The notes below the pieces were generated by a model. That model was not told the origin of the DNA. It made no database searches and saw only the letters and a list, made by a program, of their open reading frames with translations. DNA of 64,000 nucleotides, from the NCBI RefSeq assembly GCF_018691265.1, contig NW_024881313.1:18779518-18843517 (forward strand), read 5' to 3'. Made by a program: the position numbers and the translations under genes. Positions 1 to 10,145 of this stretch are shown piece after piece. Within the stretch, counting starts at the first letter, position 1. Each line of letters starts with the position of its first letter. This DNA is from Tyto alba (Eukaryota; Chordata; Aves; Strigiformes; Tytonidae).

Positions 1-1656
1 ACAGACAGTTCTGGGTGAAGATGTATAAATCATAACAGTGTACTCCATCAACTTCCATTTTTATACCCATAAGATGAAGCATTAAGTATAGTTTTTACCT
101 TGTAAAATGAAGAAAGTGAAACAATAAGAATTTATTGCACCCAATAAACAAACGGAAAGAAAGGGAATAGAATTTAAGAAATAATGTGCTAACTCAAAAC
201 AATCCAGAGATGAATATTAAATATATACACTATATATCTAAAGCCATTCAGTGTAATAAATAACATGGAAAAAACATTGTAAATCATAGGACCTAGTTTA
301 GTTTTTGCACTTTGTTGTTTTATGTAAGATCAACCAGGCTTTAAAGGAAGCTACAGAGTATTTTTTCACAATGCACTCCTTTGAACTGGGTTTGTGTAGG
401 TAAAGACTATAAAATAATAATGTGCCAAATGTTTCCCACGTTACTAGAAGTTATAGTTACCTTGCTGTTTGCCTATAGGTCTTGCTATAGCTGGGTCTTT
501 TACTCTCTTTGAGCTTCTTAATAGGCATGGTTTGCAGTATTTGATTTCCCTGCTTGACTCTAAGTTTTGCTATGTCAAAATTAATATTTTAGATTACTGA
601 ACAGAATTAGGATTCAGTGCAAAATTTGTTATTGAGTTGTTGGAAATTAGGTCAGGTCAGGAAGCATCATCTCCTGCAGTATGTTTTTGGAGTATTTTTC
701 AAGTAAAATTTAAAATACATTTTCAAAATATTTTCAATAAACACCTTACTAACTCTCTTGTTGGTAAGGTTTTCATAAGCATGAAAAATATATTATCCTC
801 TTATATCTAACTAACTGTGCATGGTAAAGAAATACAGTAGTACCAATTTACGTAATCAGAATCTTAAGTCTAAAGAGGCCCAAAGTTGGATGGATTTTCA
901 ACAAATGGGTTGAAGGGCCGCAATTCTTCTGCACTTACCTATGAGTTGTCAACAAAACTGTGTTACAGAGCATTTTTCAAGAACTGAAGCAAAACAGCTT
1001 TCACAGGGGGAAATTTTTTAAATTAGGTCCTATATATTCACTTTTTGTAACAGTCATGCAAATACCAGCAGTATTTCCCTAGGTAGAAGACGGTCTCTTT
1101 CCTGTTTCAGAAAAAATGATATAAAAAGCTTGATTAGGATGGTGTAAGAAATGTTTTGATGTTGGGTGTGAAGTACATCATAAAAGTCATCTTCGATGCC
1201 TGTGCAAATTTCTGTTAGCATGAAACTTGGCACAAATGCCAGTGCCAGACCTTCAACCTTGTGTCAGCTTAAGAATCTGACAGAGCTTTGCCAGATGCTT
1301 TTCCAGCAGCTCACCTGGAACACTGAAGGCAATAGAAAGTCTACCTGGTCTTTTGAAATATAAATCCCTTTCCCAGAATCTCAGTATGGATTCCTATCTT
1401 CATGCTATCTTCACCTATGGAGGTTTTGGATATAAATGCTTCTAAAGATTTGTAGCAGTCAAACAACAGGAGAGACATCTGCTTTATTTTGCATCTAAAG
1501 CTAACTGTGGAGGTTTACTGAAATAATCACCCACATGAAACATTCAGCTCTGATTAGAGTGCTCAGATGATTCTCAAAGCTGTACTGTTATGTTATGCCT
1601 AAAAGAAAAAGCTTGAAGATCAGTCACCCAACACACATAAACACCATAAAGTGCTT
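1..1656. other. Unassigned AT-rich DNA
   Basis: No open frame of note, no recognisable repeat and no RNA gene. The sequence is AT-rich single-copy-looking DNA up to the 3' tail of the first CR1. Confidence 0.6.
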
Positions 1657-2498
1657 AATCATAGAATCACAGAATAGTTTGTGTTGGAATGGACCTTAAA
1701 GGTCATCTAGTTCCAACGCCCCTGCCACGGGCAGGGACACCTTCCACTAGACCAGGTTGCTCAAAGCCCTGACCAACCTGGCCTTGAACCCTTCCAGGGA
1801 GGGGGCAGCCACAGCTTCTCTGGGAAACCTGTGCCAGTGCCTCAACACCTTCACAGTAAAAAATTTCTTCCTTCTATATAATTTAAACCTTCCCTCTTTC
1901 AGTTTAAAACTGTTACCTCTTATCCTATCCCTACACTCTCTGATAAAAGAGTCCCTCCCCATCTTTCTTGTAGAACCCCTTTAAGTACTGGAAGGTCGCT
2001 ATAAGATCTCCCTGGAGCCTTCTCTTCTCCAGGCTGAACAACCCCTACTCTCAGCCTGTCCTCATAGGGGAGGTGCCCCAGGCCCCAGTCATCTTTGTGG
2101 CCTCCTCTGGAATTGCTCAAGCAGGTCCATGTCCTTCTGATGCTGGGGAACCCAGAGATGAACACAGTACTCCAGGTGGGCTCTCACGGGAGTGAAATAG
2201 AGGGGGAGAATTCTCTCCCTCAATCTGCTGGCCACACTTTTCTTGATGCAGCCAAGGCTTTCTGGGCTGCAAGTGCACACTGATGGCTCATAGTCAGTTT
2301 TCCATCCATTAATACCCCCCAAGTCCTTCTCCACAAGGCTGCTTCCAATCCACTCATTGCCCAGCCTGTATTTGTGCTTGGGATTGCCATGACCCATGTG
2401 CAGGACCTTCCACTTGGCCTTGTTGAACTTCCTGAGGTTTTCATGTGCCCACTTCTCCAGCCTGTCAAGGTCCCTCTGGATGGCATTCCTTCCCTCTG
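1657..2498 (-). mobile_element. CR1 LINE, 5'-truncated, minus strand
   Basis: A non-LTR retrotransposon copy lying antisense. Its 3' end is at 1657, where the plus strand reads aatcatagaatcacagaat, the reverse complement of the CR1 terminal octamer repeat. It is followed by the typical CR1 3' UTR/ORF2 end. Read on the minus strand, 2089-2500 encodes the C-terminal part of the CR1 reverse transcriptase (residues such as NAIQRDLDRLEKW, then SVASRLRERILPLYF and HLEYCVHLW). Known CR1 proteins continue in one frame to the stop. Here the frame breaks near 2089 and 1920-2165 continues in another frame, so this is a dead copy. About 840 bp remain of a roughly 4.5-kb element, the usual 5' truncation from incomplete reverse transcription. 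The 5' end abuts an LTR fragment directly, without spacer. Confidence 0.94.
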
Positions 2499-2788
2499 TT
2501 CCAGCGTGAGTCCCTCCCACGGGGTGCAGTCCTTCAGGAACAGACTGTTCCAGTGTGGGTCCCCCACAGGGTCACAAGTCCTGCCAGCAAACCTGCTGCA
2601 GCGTGGCCTTCTCTCTCTCCATGGGTCCACAGGTCCTGCAAGGAGCCTGCTCCAGCGTGGGCTTCTCACAGGGTCACAGCCTCCTTTGGGCTCATCTACC
2701 TGCTCTGGTGAGGGGTCCTTCATGGGCTGCAGGTGGAGATCTGCTCCACTGTGGACCTCCATGGGCTGCAGGGGTACAGCCTGCCTGT
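2499..2788 (-). mobile_element. LTR fragment of GC-rich tandem units, minus strand
   Basis: This GC-rich block, read on the minus strand, consists of about six diverged tandem units of roughly 32-52 bp. Each contains a version of 'ctgcagcccatgg...' or 'gaccctgtg...' and ends in a version of 'cacgctggagcag'. The same phrases, including 'ctgcagcccacgggaggga', occur in the plus strand within the solo LTR at 26469-27582 (around 26985-27070), so it is the minus-strand internal part of the same LTR family. It has no TG...CA ends, so it is a fragment. The CR1 ends at its left edge and a TA microsatellite starts at its right edge. Open frames running through it come from GC content and lack recognisable protein similarity. 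Confidence 0.75.
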
Positions 2789-2842
2789 ATTTATATGTAT
2801 ACATGTTTATGTATATATATATATATATATGTATATATTAAA
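2787..2842. repeat. TA/TATG-rich microsatellite
   Basis: Alternating AT tract with an uninterrupted (TA)n core around 2812-2830, flanked by 'gtatac'/'gtatat' variants. It sits directly after the LTR fragment. Confidence 0.9.
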
Positions 2843-5800
2843 AATTATGATGCTCACAGTGGAGTCCTGGCCTAGTCAACTAAGCACTTTTAATAAAATA
2901 GAAAGACAACTGTTTTTTTTGTTCTTCAAAAGTCATATGATATTTTCCATAAGAAAGTCATATGCTTTTTAAAAAGTGCATTTTTAATCTGAAAAAATTT
3001 GATCTTTTTATTTTCCTAATCACTTCAAACATTGAAGCTTATTTCAAACATGACTACAATTCTCTGTTTTGTATAAAGATAATTTGAACAGAAACAACTT
3101 AAATCAGGAGGAGGTATATGATTTAGTTCTGTCACTTGCGGTACTATAAACCATTTAATGTTATATTCTACAGCTTTGGTAGATACACAATACAGACTTT
3201 AGGGTCAATTTGCAGTCTGTATTTGTCTAGGATAAAGTTAAGCTATGGAAAAGTTAGTGCAAACTGTTTATAAGTTTTCTTACTATTAAAAAAAAAAAAA
3301 AGGAAGAAGGACAAAACCAAGATGTTCTGCTATTGCTATTAAAGTGATTAAGTAATTTACACTCAGAGATCCATTTCCAAACTTAAGCCCTCAAACAAAA
3401 CCATTGTTTTTCAACACTGGGAGAGTATGTACAGGTCCTGGCTTCGTTCTATTTTGATGAAATGTGTCATTGATAAAAGAGAGTTCAAGCTTCCCTAAAG
3501 CAATTAAAATGTTTTTGCCTCAGGTGGTAAATAAAAGCACATGATAGAACTAAAGCAGACTGGGAGAGTGGTAATCAGTACAGTAGTTCAGTATTGAACA
3601 ATATTGAACACTGTAACAATAACACATAATAAATCATTTTGAAAGGTACATTGGATATATTATTTTCAAGGACAAATAAAGTATACTCACAAGGATCAAA
3701 AGGACACCTTAGTTATTTTTATGTTCTATTTTAGAAATTATTGACAATTCCTTTTTAAAGTAGCTTTAGCCTGCTTGACTTCAAAATATTTATGAGAATA
3801 CTTTTGGGTATGGGTCAATTAGATGTAAATATCTTTTATCAAAAGCTTTTTTCTTGGAAACATTATACGACTGTAATGTTTCATTTTTAAGAGCACTATC
3901 TTGATTTTTATACATTAAATATCTTGATCTTATAAATGTGAGATGTATTCAACCCACGTATGCTTGTATCATACAAGCCAACGATAGAGTTCACCTTGTG
4001 TTGTTGCTGTACCATCTTTTTATACAACTAATTCACTAAAAGAAGAAAGATATGTATTAGGAGAAAATTTTACTAAATCCATTACTATATTCTTGGCAAT
4101 TCCAGAAGACTCAGTATTTCACCTGGAAGTATCAAGAGGAATCCAAACAGACTGTTCTTTCCATTTTTTTCAGTAGAATCCTATATGAGGGGTCAGTTTG
4201 ATGCAGTTCAGTCACCCAAGTCCATGAAAAATAATGGTTAAGAAGAATAGCAAAGTATGCTGAAAAACAAATAATATATGTTTAGAATAGAATTTATTTA
4301 AGGAATGAGGCAAAGTAAAATTTACAGTATGACTTTTGTGTTCTAACCTTCTTGAAACCAAACTTTATACTGTCATTTTGATTACATTACTTTTTTATTT
4401 ACACCATGTTCTCAAATATAACTTCCTTTAACTAGATCATGTCCTAATTTGGGATAATTATTGTCTATTTTCTATGAGAACTCACCAAGTTTTGAGAAAT
4501 ATTTGTATTTGACAGCAAGGCATACCTTTTTAAGACAATGAGCTTGCATTGTTTTCTTTTGAATTGTGAGAATGTCCTTATTTGAATATGAGCATGCTGA
4601 AATACTCAGAGACCATGAGCACAAACCTTTACCGAGCCTAGCTTTACCCCAGTCTCTGCAGTAGAACTGAGCTCTCCTGTTTTAATCAAACAAATCTTTT
4701 ACTTATTTCAGTTGCTTGCTTAATGATTAAAACTGTGCTTTGCTTCCTTGTAAGCATTTCTGGAAGTTCTGCCATCATATCTCTTCCCCAGTGATTCTGG
4801 GAGTTTTGTGGGGATAATAGATTTTTACTGCGATAAACCAAAGCTGACGTTTTCTTCTAGATTTTTTGTGTCAGTAAATCATTTTTATAACTATAAAATT
4901 CTAGAATGTACAGGGAACATTACAAGCATCTTCCTGTAAAACTGCACTTCTCTGGGCATATATGAGTTAATGAATGATTGGGATGTTGTATGGTTTTACT
5001 TCCCACTTTTTACAAACTACATTTTTTTTCCCTTTTCTAAAGAAAATTTTGAGCTGAGTTGCAGGTGCTAAAGAGGTAATCAAGATCCCCATGACCAAAA
5101 CTGAGTAACAGGAAAAAGTCTTGCTGTTGTATTTGTATAAAATGACCAATATTCATTATATGCCAGCTTCTAGCTATTAGTGACATTATGCCTAACAAAG
5201 AAGTTCACACTTTCTGCACCCTGTCCAGCTGAGATGAACAAAAGAGAAAAAAGAGTAAGTATCAGGATCAATAGGAGTACTGATTAATCTTTCCAACTTC
5301 TTGAAGTTGAAGAGAACTCGAATGGTTGCAAAAATCATGCTGCATAATTATCAACTTCTGTTTAACAGTCACCTTCTTTAACTCCAGCAGATAAAGATGT
5401 GTTTGAAATGTTATTATTTGTGTTTGAAACCAGAGTTGATCTGAAAAAGGAATATCAGGTTTTTCAAACAGAAGCATTTCAGCAATGAGATTTTTAAGTA
5501 AAATATAAAATATCACATTCCAGTCAATTCAAGGCCCTTTTATCATAGCAATTTGGGGTTATGACCCAACAGGATCATCACCAGAAACATGAGGTAGTGG
5601 TGGCAGCTTAGCGAAGCTGCAATGAATGGAATTGCTGGTGAATGTCACCAAGTAACAAAAGTGCTATTATGGGCTGGAGCAAGCAGAGGGCTGATCTATA
5701 GTTGCTACCCACTTCTTCCTCCCATTACCATCCCCAGGAAAATCCATAATCAATGAACATCTTGAAGATTGACTTCTGTAGACTGTTCTGTATCAAAGCT

Positions 5801-6506
5801 TGTATTTGCCCGTCTCAAATAATTAATTTCCCATATATTGAAGCAGCCAATAGATTAGACAATCCTGATATGTAAAAGATATATTACATAGGTCATTACA
5901 TCAGCAGAAGTTCAGTGTTTGGTCCTGGGAGATCATATTACTATGAATATGAAATATGTTATCTTGAATTATACCTAAACTCTTGATTGTGTTCTTGTAT
6001 TAAGAGAGAAACATTCCCTGCAAACTGACAACTGATAGGTTGAGCAGGCTAACTCACTTAACAAAAGAGCCATAATAAACTGTAATTTTTAGTTTTATCT
6101 GTGAGTATTTGACCATTACCATGTTACTTTTTTTTTTTTTCTGGAACCTATATTGGTTTAGGTAGGTAAAATCCTATTGCTTTGTGACAGAGAACTAAAT
6201 AACATCACAACTAAAATGATTACGTAGACCTTAATAAGAATTCTTGAGTGAATTAATATTATTTAATCAAATTGTGTATTCAAGCAATGTGATAATTTAA
6301 TGTTGATTTATTTTATTTTAATGTAGTCATACTTCTTTTATTTTATACTTTAGACAAATTACCAAAATACACACTTTTGGGAACACATAGTTTGGGTATT
6401 TCTTTTCCAGAGGCTAGCTTTATAACTCTCTTAGAACAGAAGGTTTTCTTTTTGATGGTGGTCTTGGTATCATCTTACTCAAGAGGTGAAAAGTGAAATA
6501 GATGAA
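2843..6506. other. Unassigned AT-rich DNA
   Basis: About 3.7 kb of AT-rich sequence with a short A run near 3287-3301 and T run near 6127-6140. No gene, no recognisable transposon; the few 60-80 codon open frames look like chance. Confidence 0.6.
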
Positions 6507-6835
6507 TGTCCTGGGTTGAGTGAGTGGTAGAGTTTTTTGGTGGCAGGGGAGGGGGCTATAGGGGCGGCCCAAACTCACCCAAAGTGTATTTTATTTTCAG
6601 AATTTAGTAGCATTGGGCATTAGTGACTTCCTACCAAGTAGAAAACAAGCTGCACCTCATCACAAGCGCCATTGGTTGCTCCTTAGAATGCTCTTTCCTG
6701 CCACATCCACGGATATCCTCCAGACCTCTCTGAGACTGTGTTTGTATTGAGGATTAATCTGGTGCAAAATTTGTCCATGTGTCCACTGTCAAGCTAGAAG
6801 CAGTGCTATACACAGTATTTCTATTTAAGAAGAAG
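6507..6835 (+). mobile_element. Truncated, diverged LTR head
   Basis: It starts with tgtcctgggttgagtgag and continues with 'ggcaggggagggggct', matching the first bases of the solo LTR at 26469. Similarity weakens, then returns at 'agctgcacctc' and at a TATA-like 'ctatttaagaagaag' (6821-6835), corresponding to the 26623-26635 stretch of the complete LTR. The GC-rich tandem part and the 3' half are absent. It is best read as an old fragment of the same LTR family in plus orientation; the right border is approximate. Confidence 0.55.
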
Positions 6836-7437
6836 CTAGAATGAGATAAAAAAAATGTTTTCTATTGGGAAATTTCGCTTTAGACCAAATGAATTTGACA
6901 TTTCTTTACTGTCAAAAATTTACCATAAAATGCCAGGCTCTCCAGGACAAAATATAACTGGGATGCTGAAGGTAAATTCTGGAGGACCCCAGATTAGCTA
7001 AAAATTGTTGAAGTTGACATGGAGTTACTTATTGTGTCAGCATACCCAGAGATCGAGTATGAAATGTTTTACATTTGGGTTAAGCTCTCAGGAGGCAACA
7101 ATCTTCATCAGAAAGCAACACACAGAGGCTGGAAATGGAAGTGAAAATTAGTTTGTTTAGCTTTTGCTATTGCTTATGAAAGCTAAGACCAAATTTTCTC
7201 TTTCTTAAAGGACAGTCAAGGTCAAGGACAGTAAATATACTCCAAGAAGGGAATTTGCATAAGTTCTTGGTGCAGCACTGTATTCTGTGGGATACCCTGC
7301 TTCTATGATGCAGTAGTTGACCTCTCAAGATAAATATTTGCCTTCACAGGAAGAAAAGAGCAGCAACAAAAATATAATACACATCATTTGCAGCTTTAAA
7401 AAGTGCAATATAATACCCTTTCTTTTTTCCTTAGGTC

Positions 7438-7466
7438 TTTGTTTGTTTGTTTGTTTGTTTGTTTTT
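7438..7466. repeat. (TTTG)n microsatellite
   Basis: About seven TTTG tetramers in a row. Confidence 0.95.
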
Positions 7467-8393
7467 CACTGCTTGGAGACCTGAAAAAGGGACGAAAATT
7501 TCAGTTTTCTGTCCACTGTATCAACAAATACAGCAGACAATCATTGTCCTATATAGTTTACCAGAAAACTGCTACATGCCATACAAAATGTGGCAAATGA
7601 CAGCAAATGGGATAGATCCAAGAAACAGTAAAATGAGAAAATTTTTGCATATAGAAAAAAGACTTTTAAATATATTAAATATGTATTTTAGCATAAGCCT
7701 TGGTGCCTTCTGTATTTCCTTTTTTCTATCTCTGTGTTCTCTGTTGACAATGTAGAAATTGATCAAGTGATGAAAGAGAACCCCCAAATCATAGAAATAA
7801 AGGTCTTGCTCCATCTTTCTTATTCTCCAGTGCTTTGTTTGGCCTTGTTTTAAAGGAATTCCATGACAGCAAAGCCATTACTGCCTTCCTATGTCTATTC
7901 CAAACCCTTAAGAACATTAAGGGATTTCTTATGTTGGTTCCATATTCTTCCAGACTTTTACTATTTTTGTTCTAGATTATCCTGAGAAACTGGTCTTTAT
8001 ATCCTTTGAATGTTTGTGGCCACCCTTCGTAACTTCATGCAAGGTTTGATTTTTCAGACCACTACTAGTGGCCACCAAGCATGTGCACAGTGTATTCCTG
8101 TGAGTCCTCTCCAACGAAGCATGAGGAATAAATGTCGCTGTTTTCTGAGCAGTTACACAAATGTGTAGTCCTGAAAAGACATAAATCTTACATAAGCTTT
8201 ATTTTACTGTGTCATATTTAATGTACGTTTCTTTCAGTAGCAGTCCTAGATTCTCTGTCACCAGTGCTCACTTCAAGCCATTTGCTCTGTCATGTGCCTC
8301 CCCCACTGCTGTGCCAATAGGTCTAGTAGTGGGGTTCCCACTGGTAAGCCAGGTCAGGAAACTAATAAAGGCTGCAGTTTTTCTTTTTCTTTT

Positions 8394-8425
<32 letters not shown>

Positions 8426-9090
8426 GTTATTTTTAGGATATCATTTGTCTCTATAGCACCAGCAGGTGATTTGCTATTTCAGATGCTATTCTGGTCTTCC
8501 ATGAACCATTTTGTATGAAGTGGTTTCTTGCAGTTCATTCCAGATGTATTCTGCTTACTAAAAACTGGAAAGATAAACAACTCAAAACTTAAAGATTCAC
8601 AAGTGCCAAATTTATGTACATATTAAAGATATTTAGTCAGTGTGATTTCCTTCTGTGCTTTGTAGTGTAGCTCTTCTTATTTAAGGGTGATGATCTTAAT
8701 TGCGCTGTGTTTTCCATTTTTCTTTGTTCCCACTCATGCTCTCAGAAGACTGAAGAAATATTGCTGCTCTTACCATAATATATACACTTGAGAAAACACT
8801 GAAAAGGCATATTTGTTAAGCACTCCAAGCAATAACTGAGCATTGATGCGGCTACTTTGGCCATCCCACATGTTTACTGATTTTGCACCAAAATGTACAA
8901 AACAGAAAGTCAGTCCCAAAGTGGTATTAAATGTACACCCTAGTGAGCCCACTCTGGGAAGGTATAAAATGTCTAACCATAGTTCACTATCTCCAGACCT
9001 CATTGCTGCTAAGAGAACCATTCCATATAGCTAAGCCTTGGAGACTTCCTCTTCAATCAAGCTCTCCAACTGCCTCATTATATTGTTGTT
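7467..9090. other. Unassigned DNA with a 28-T run
   Basis: AT-rich, no gene seen. Contains a T-rich stretch from about 8379 whose last 28 bases (8395-8422) are pure T. Confidence 0.6.
8395..8422. repeat. Poly-T homopolymer
   Basis: 28 consecutive T, preceded by a T-rich stretch interrupted by single C residues. Could be a simple repeat or the reversed A-tail of an unrecognised minus-strand insertion; I see no clear element to its right. Confidence 0.9.
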
Positions 9091-9815
9091 CATAGAATCA
9101 TAGAATAGTTTGGGTTGTAAGAAACCTTTGAAGGTCATCTAGTCCAACCTCCTTGCAATGAGCAGGGACATTTTCAACTTGATCAGGTTAATCAGAGCTC
9201 TGTCCAACGTGACTTTGAATGATTCTAGGGATAGTGCATCTACCACCTCTGGCCAACCTGTTCCAGTGTTTCACCACCCTCATCATAAATAAAATTTCAT
9301 CTTCATGTCTAGTCTAAATCTACCCTCTTTTAATTTAAAACCATTACCCCTTGTCTTATTGCAAGAGGCCCTGCTAAAAATTTTGTCCCCATCTTTCTTA
9401 TAAGCCCCCTTGAAGTACTGAAAGGTTGCAATAAGGTCTCCCTGGAGCTTTGTCTTCTTCAGGCTGAACAAGCCCAACTCTCTCAGCGTGTCTTCATCAG
9501 AGAGGTATTCCAGCCCTCTGATCATTTTCATGGCCTTCTTCTGGACCTGCTCTGACAGGTCCATGTCCTTGTGCTGAGGACTCTAGAGCTGGACACAGTA
9601 GTCCAGGTGGGCTCTCACGAGAGCAAAGTAGAGGGGCAGAATCACCTCCCTCGACCTTCTGGCCACACTCCTCTTAATGCAGCCCAGGATACATTTGTAT
9701 CTGGGATGCAAGTGCATGTTGCCAATTCATAGTCAGTTTTCCATGCACTACTATTCTAAAGTCCTTTTTGGCAGGGCTGCTACCAACCCACTCTTCACCC
9801 AGCCTGTATTTGTAC
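9091..9815 (-). mobile_element. CR1 LINE, 3' portion, minus strand
   Basis: The 3' end is at 9091 (plus strand catagaatcatagaatag, the CR1 tail in reverse). Read on the minus strand, 9283-9564 encodes the end of the reverse transcriptase (KKAMKMIRGLEYL, LRELGLFSL, RGNGFKLKEGRFRLD). Upstream, 9674-9820 retains YRLGEEWVGSS. The copy is more diverged than the one at 1657. At 9815, in the codons after the 'cagcctgtatttgt' stretch, CR1 homology stops abruptly and resumes at about 10013, so the element is broken by a foreign segment. Confidence 0.93.
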
Positions 9816-10012
9816 ATGAAGTTCATAAAGTTGGTGCCTTGGGACCAAAGCACTGCCCATCCACAAAATTCAGTGGAAGCTAGCACTGCTTAGTCAAGGA
9901 TAGGCTCTGCCCATAGCTTTTTCTATTCCTGCTTTTCTGGGACAACAAACTTTTACAGTCATCACTGAAGGTGATATCCAAGATGATAAACAGTATATGA
10001 GTATGAGCTTAT
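9816..10012 (-). mobile_element. Foreign segment replacing part of a CR1
   Basis: This 197-bp stretch is not CR1. The part at 9819-9964 is the reverse complement of 17414-17559: 146 bp aligned without gaps, with five mismatches (four transitions, one transversion). Compared with the intact CR1 at 1657-2498, about 90 bp of CR1 (equivalent to roughly 2376-2466) is missing where this segment sits, so it is a replacement and not a clean insertion. No target duplication, terminal inverted repeat or A-tail is visible. It may be a copy of an unrecognised short dispersed element, or filler DNA copied from the 17.4-kb locus during break repair. Confidence 0.8.
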
Positions 10013-10145
10013 TCAGGTCCCTCTGGATGGCATCCCACCTCTCAGGTGTGTCAACTGCACCACTCAGCTTGGTGTCATCTGCAAACTTGATGAGGGTGCA
10101 CTCTATCCCACTGTCTATGTAATTGATGAAGATATTAAACAGTAC
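10013..10145 (-). mobile_element. CR1 LINE, 5' portion of the split copy
   Basis: Resumes the CR1 at 9091-9815. The plus strand reads caggtccctctggatggca, then the stretch whose minus-strand translation holds the reverse-transcriptase FADDTKL region ('cagcttggtgtcatctgc'), ending near 10145 at the usual random 5' truncation point ('gatattaaacagtac'). Confidence 0.9.

Noticed and set aside
2220..2804. 194-codon open frame, minus strand
   Set aside because: It crosses the LTR-fragment/CR1 junction and is out of frame with the CR1 reverse transcriptase for most of its length.
8395..8422. Poly-T as the tail of a minus-strand retrocopy
   Set aside because: No recognisable body to its right and no flanking duplication found.
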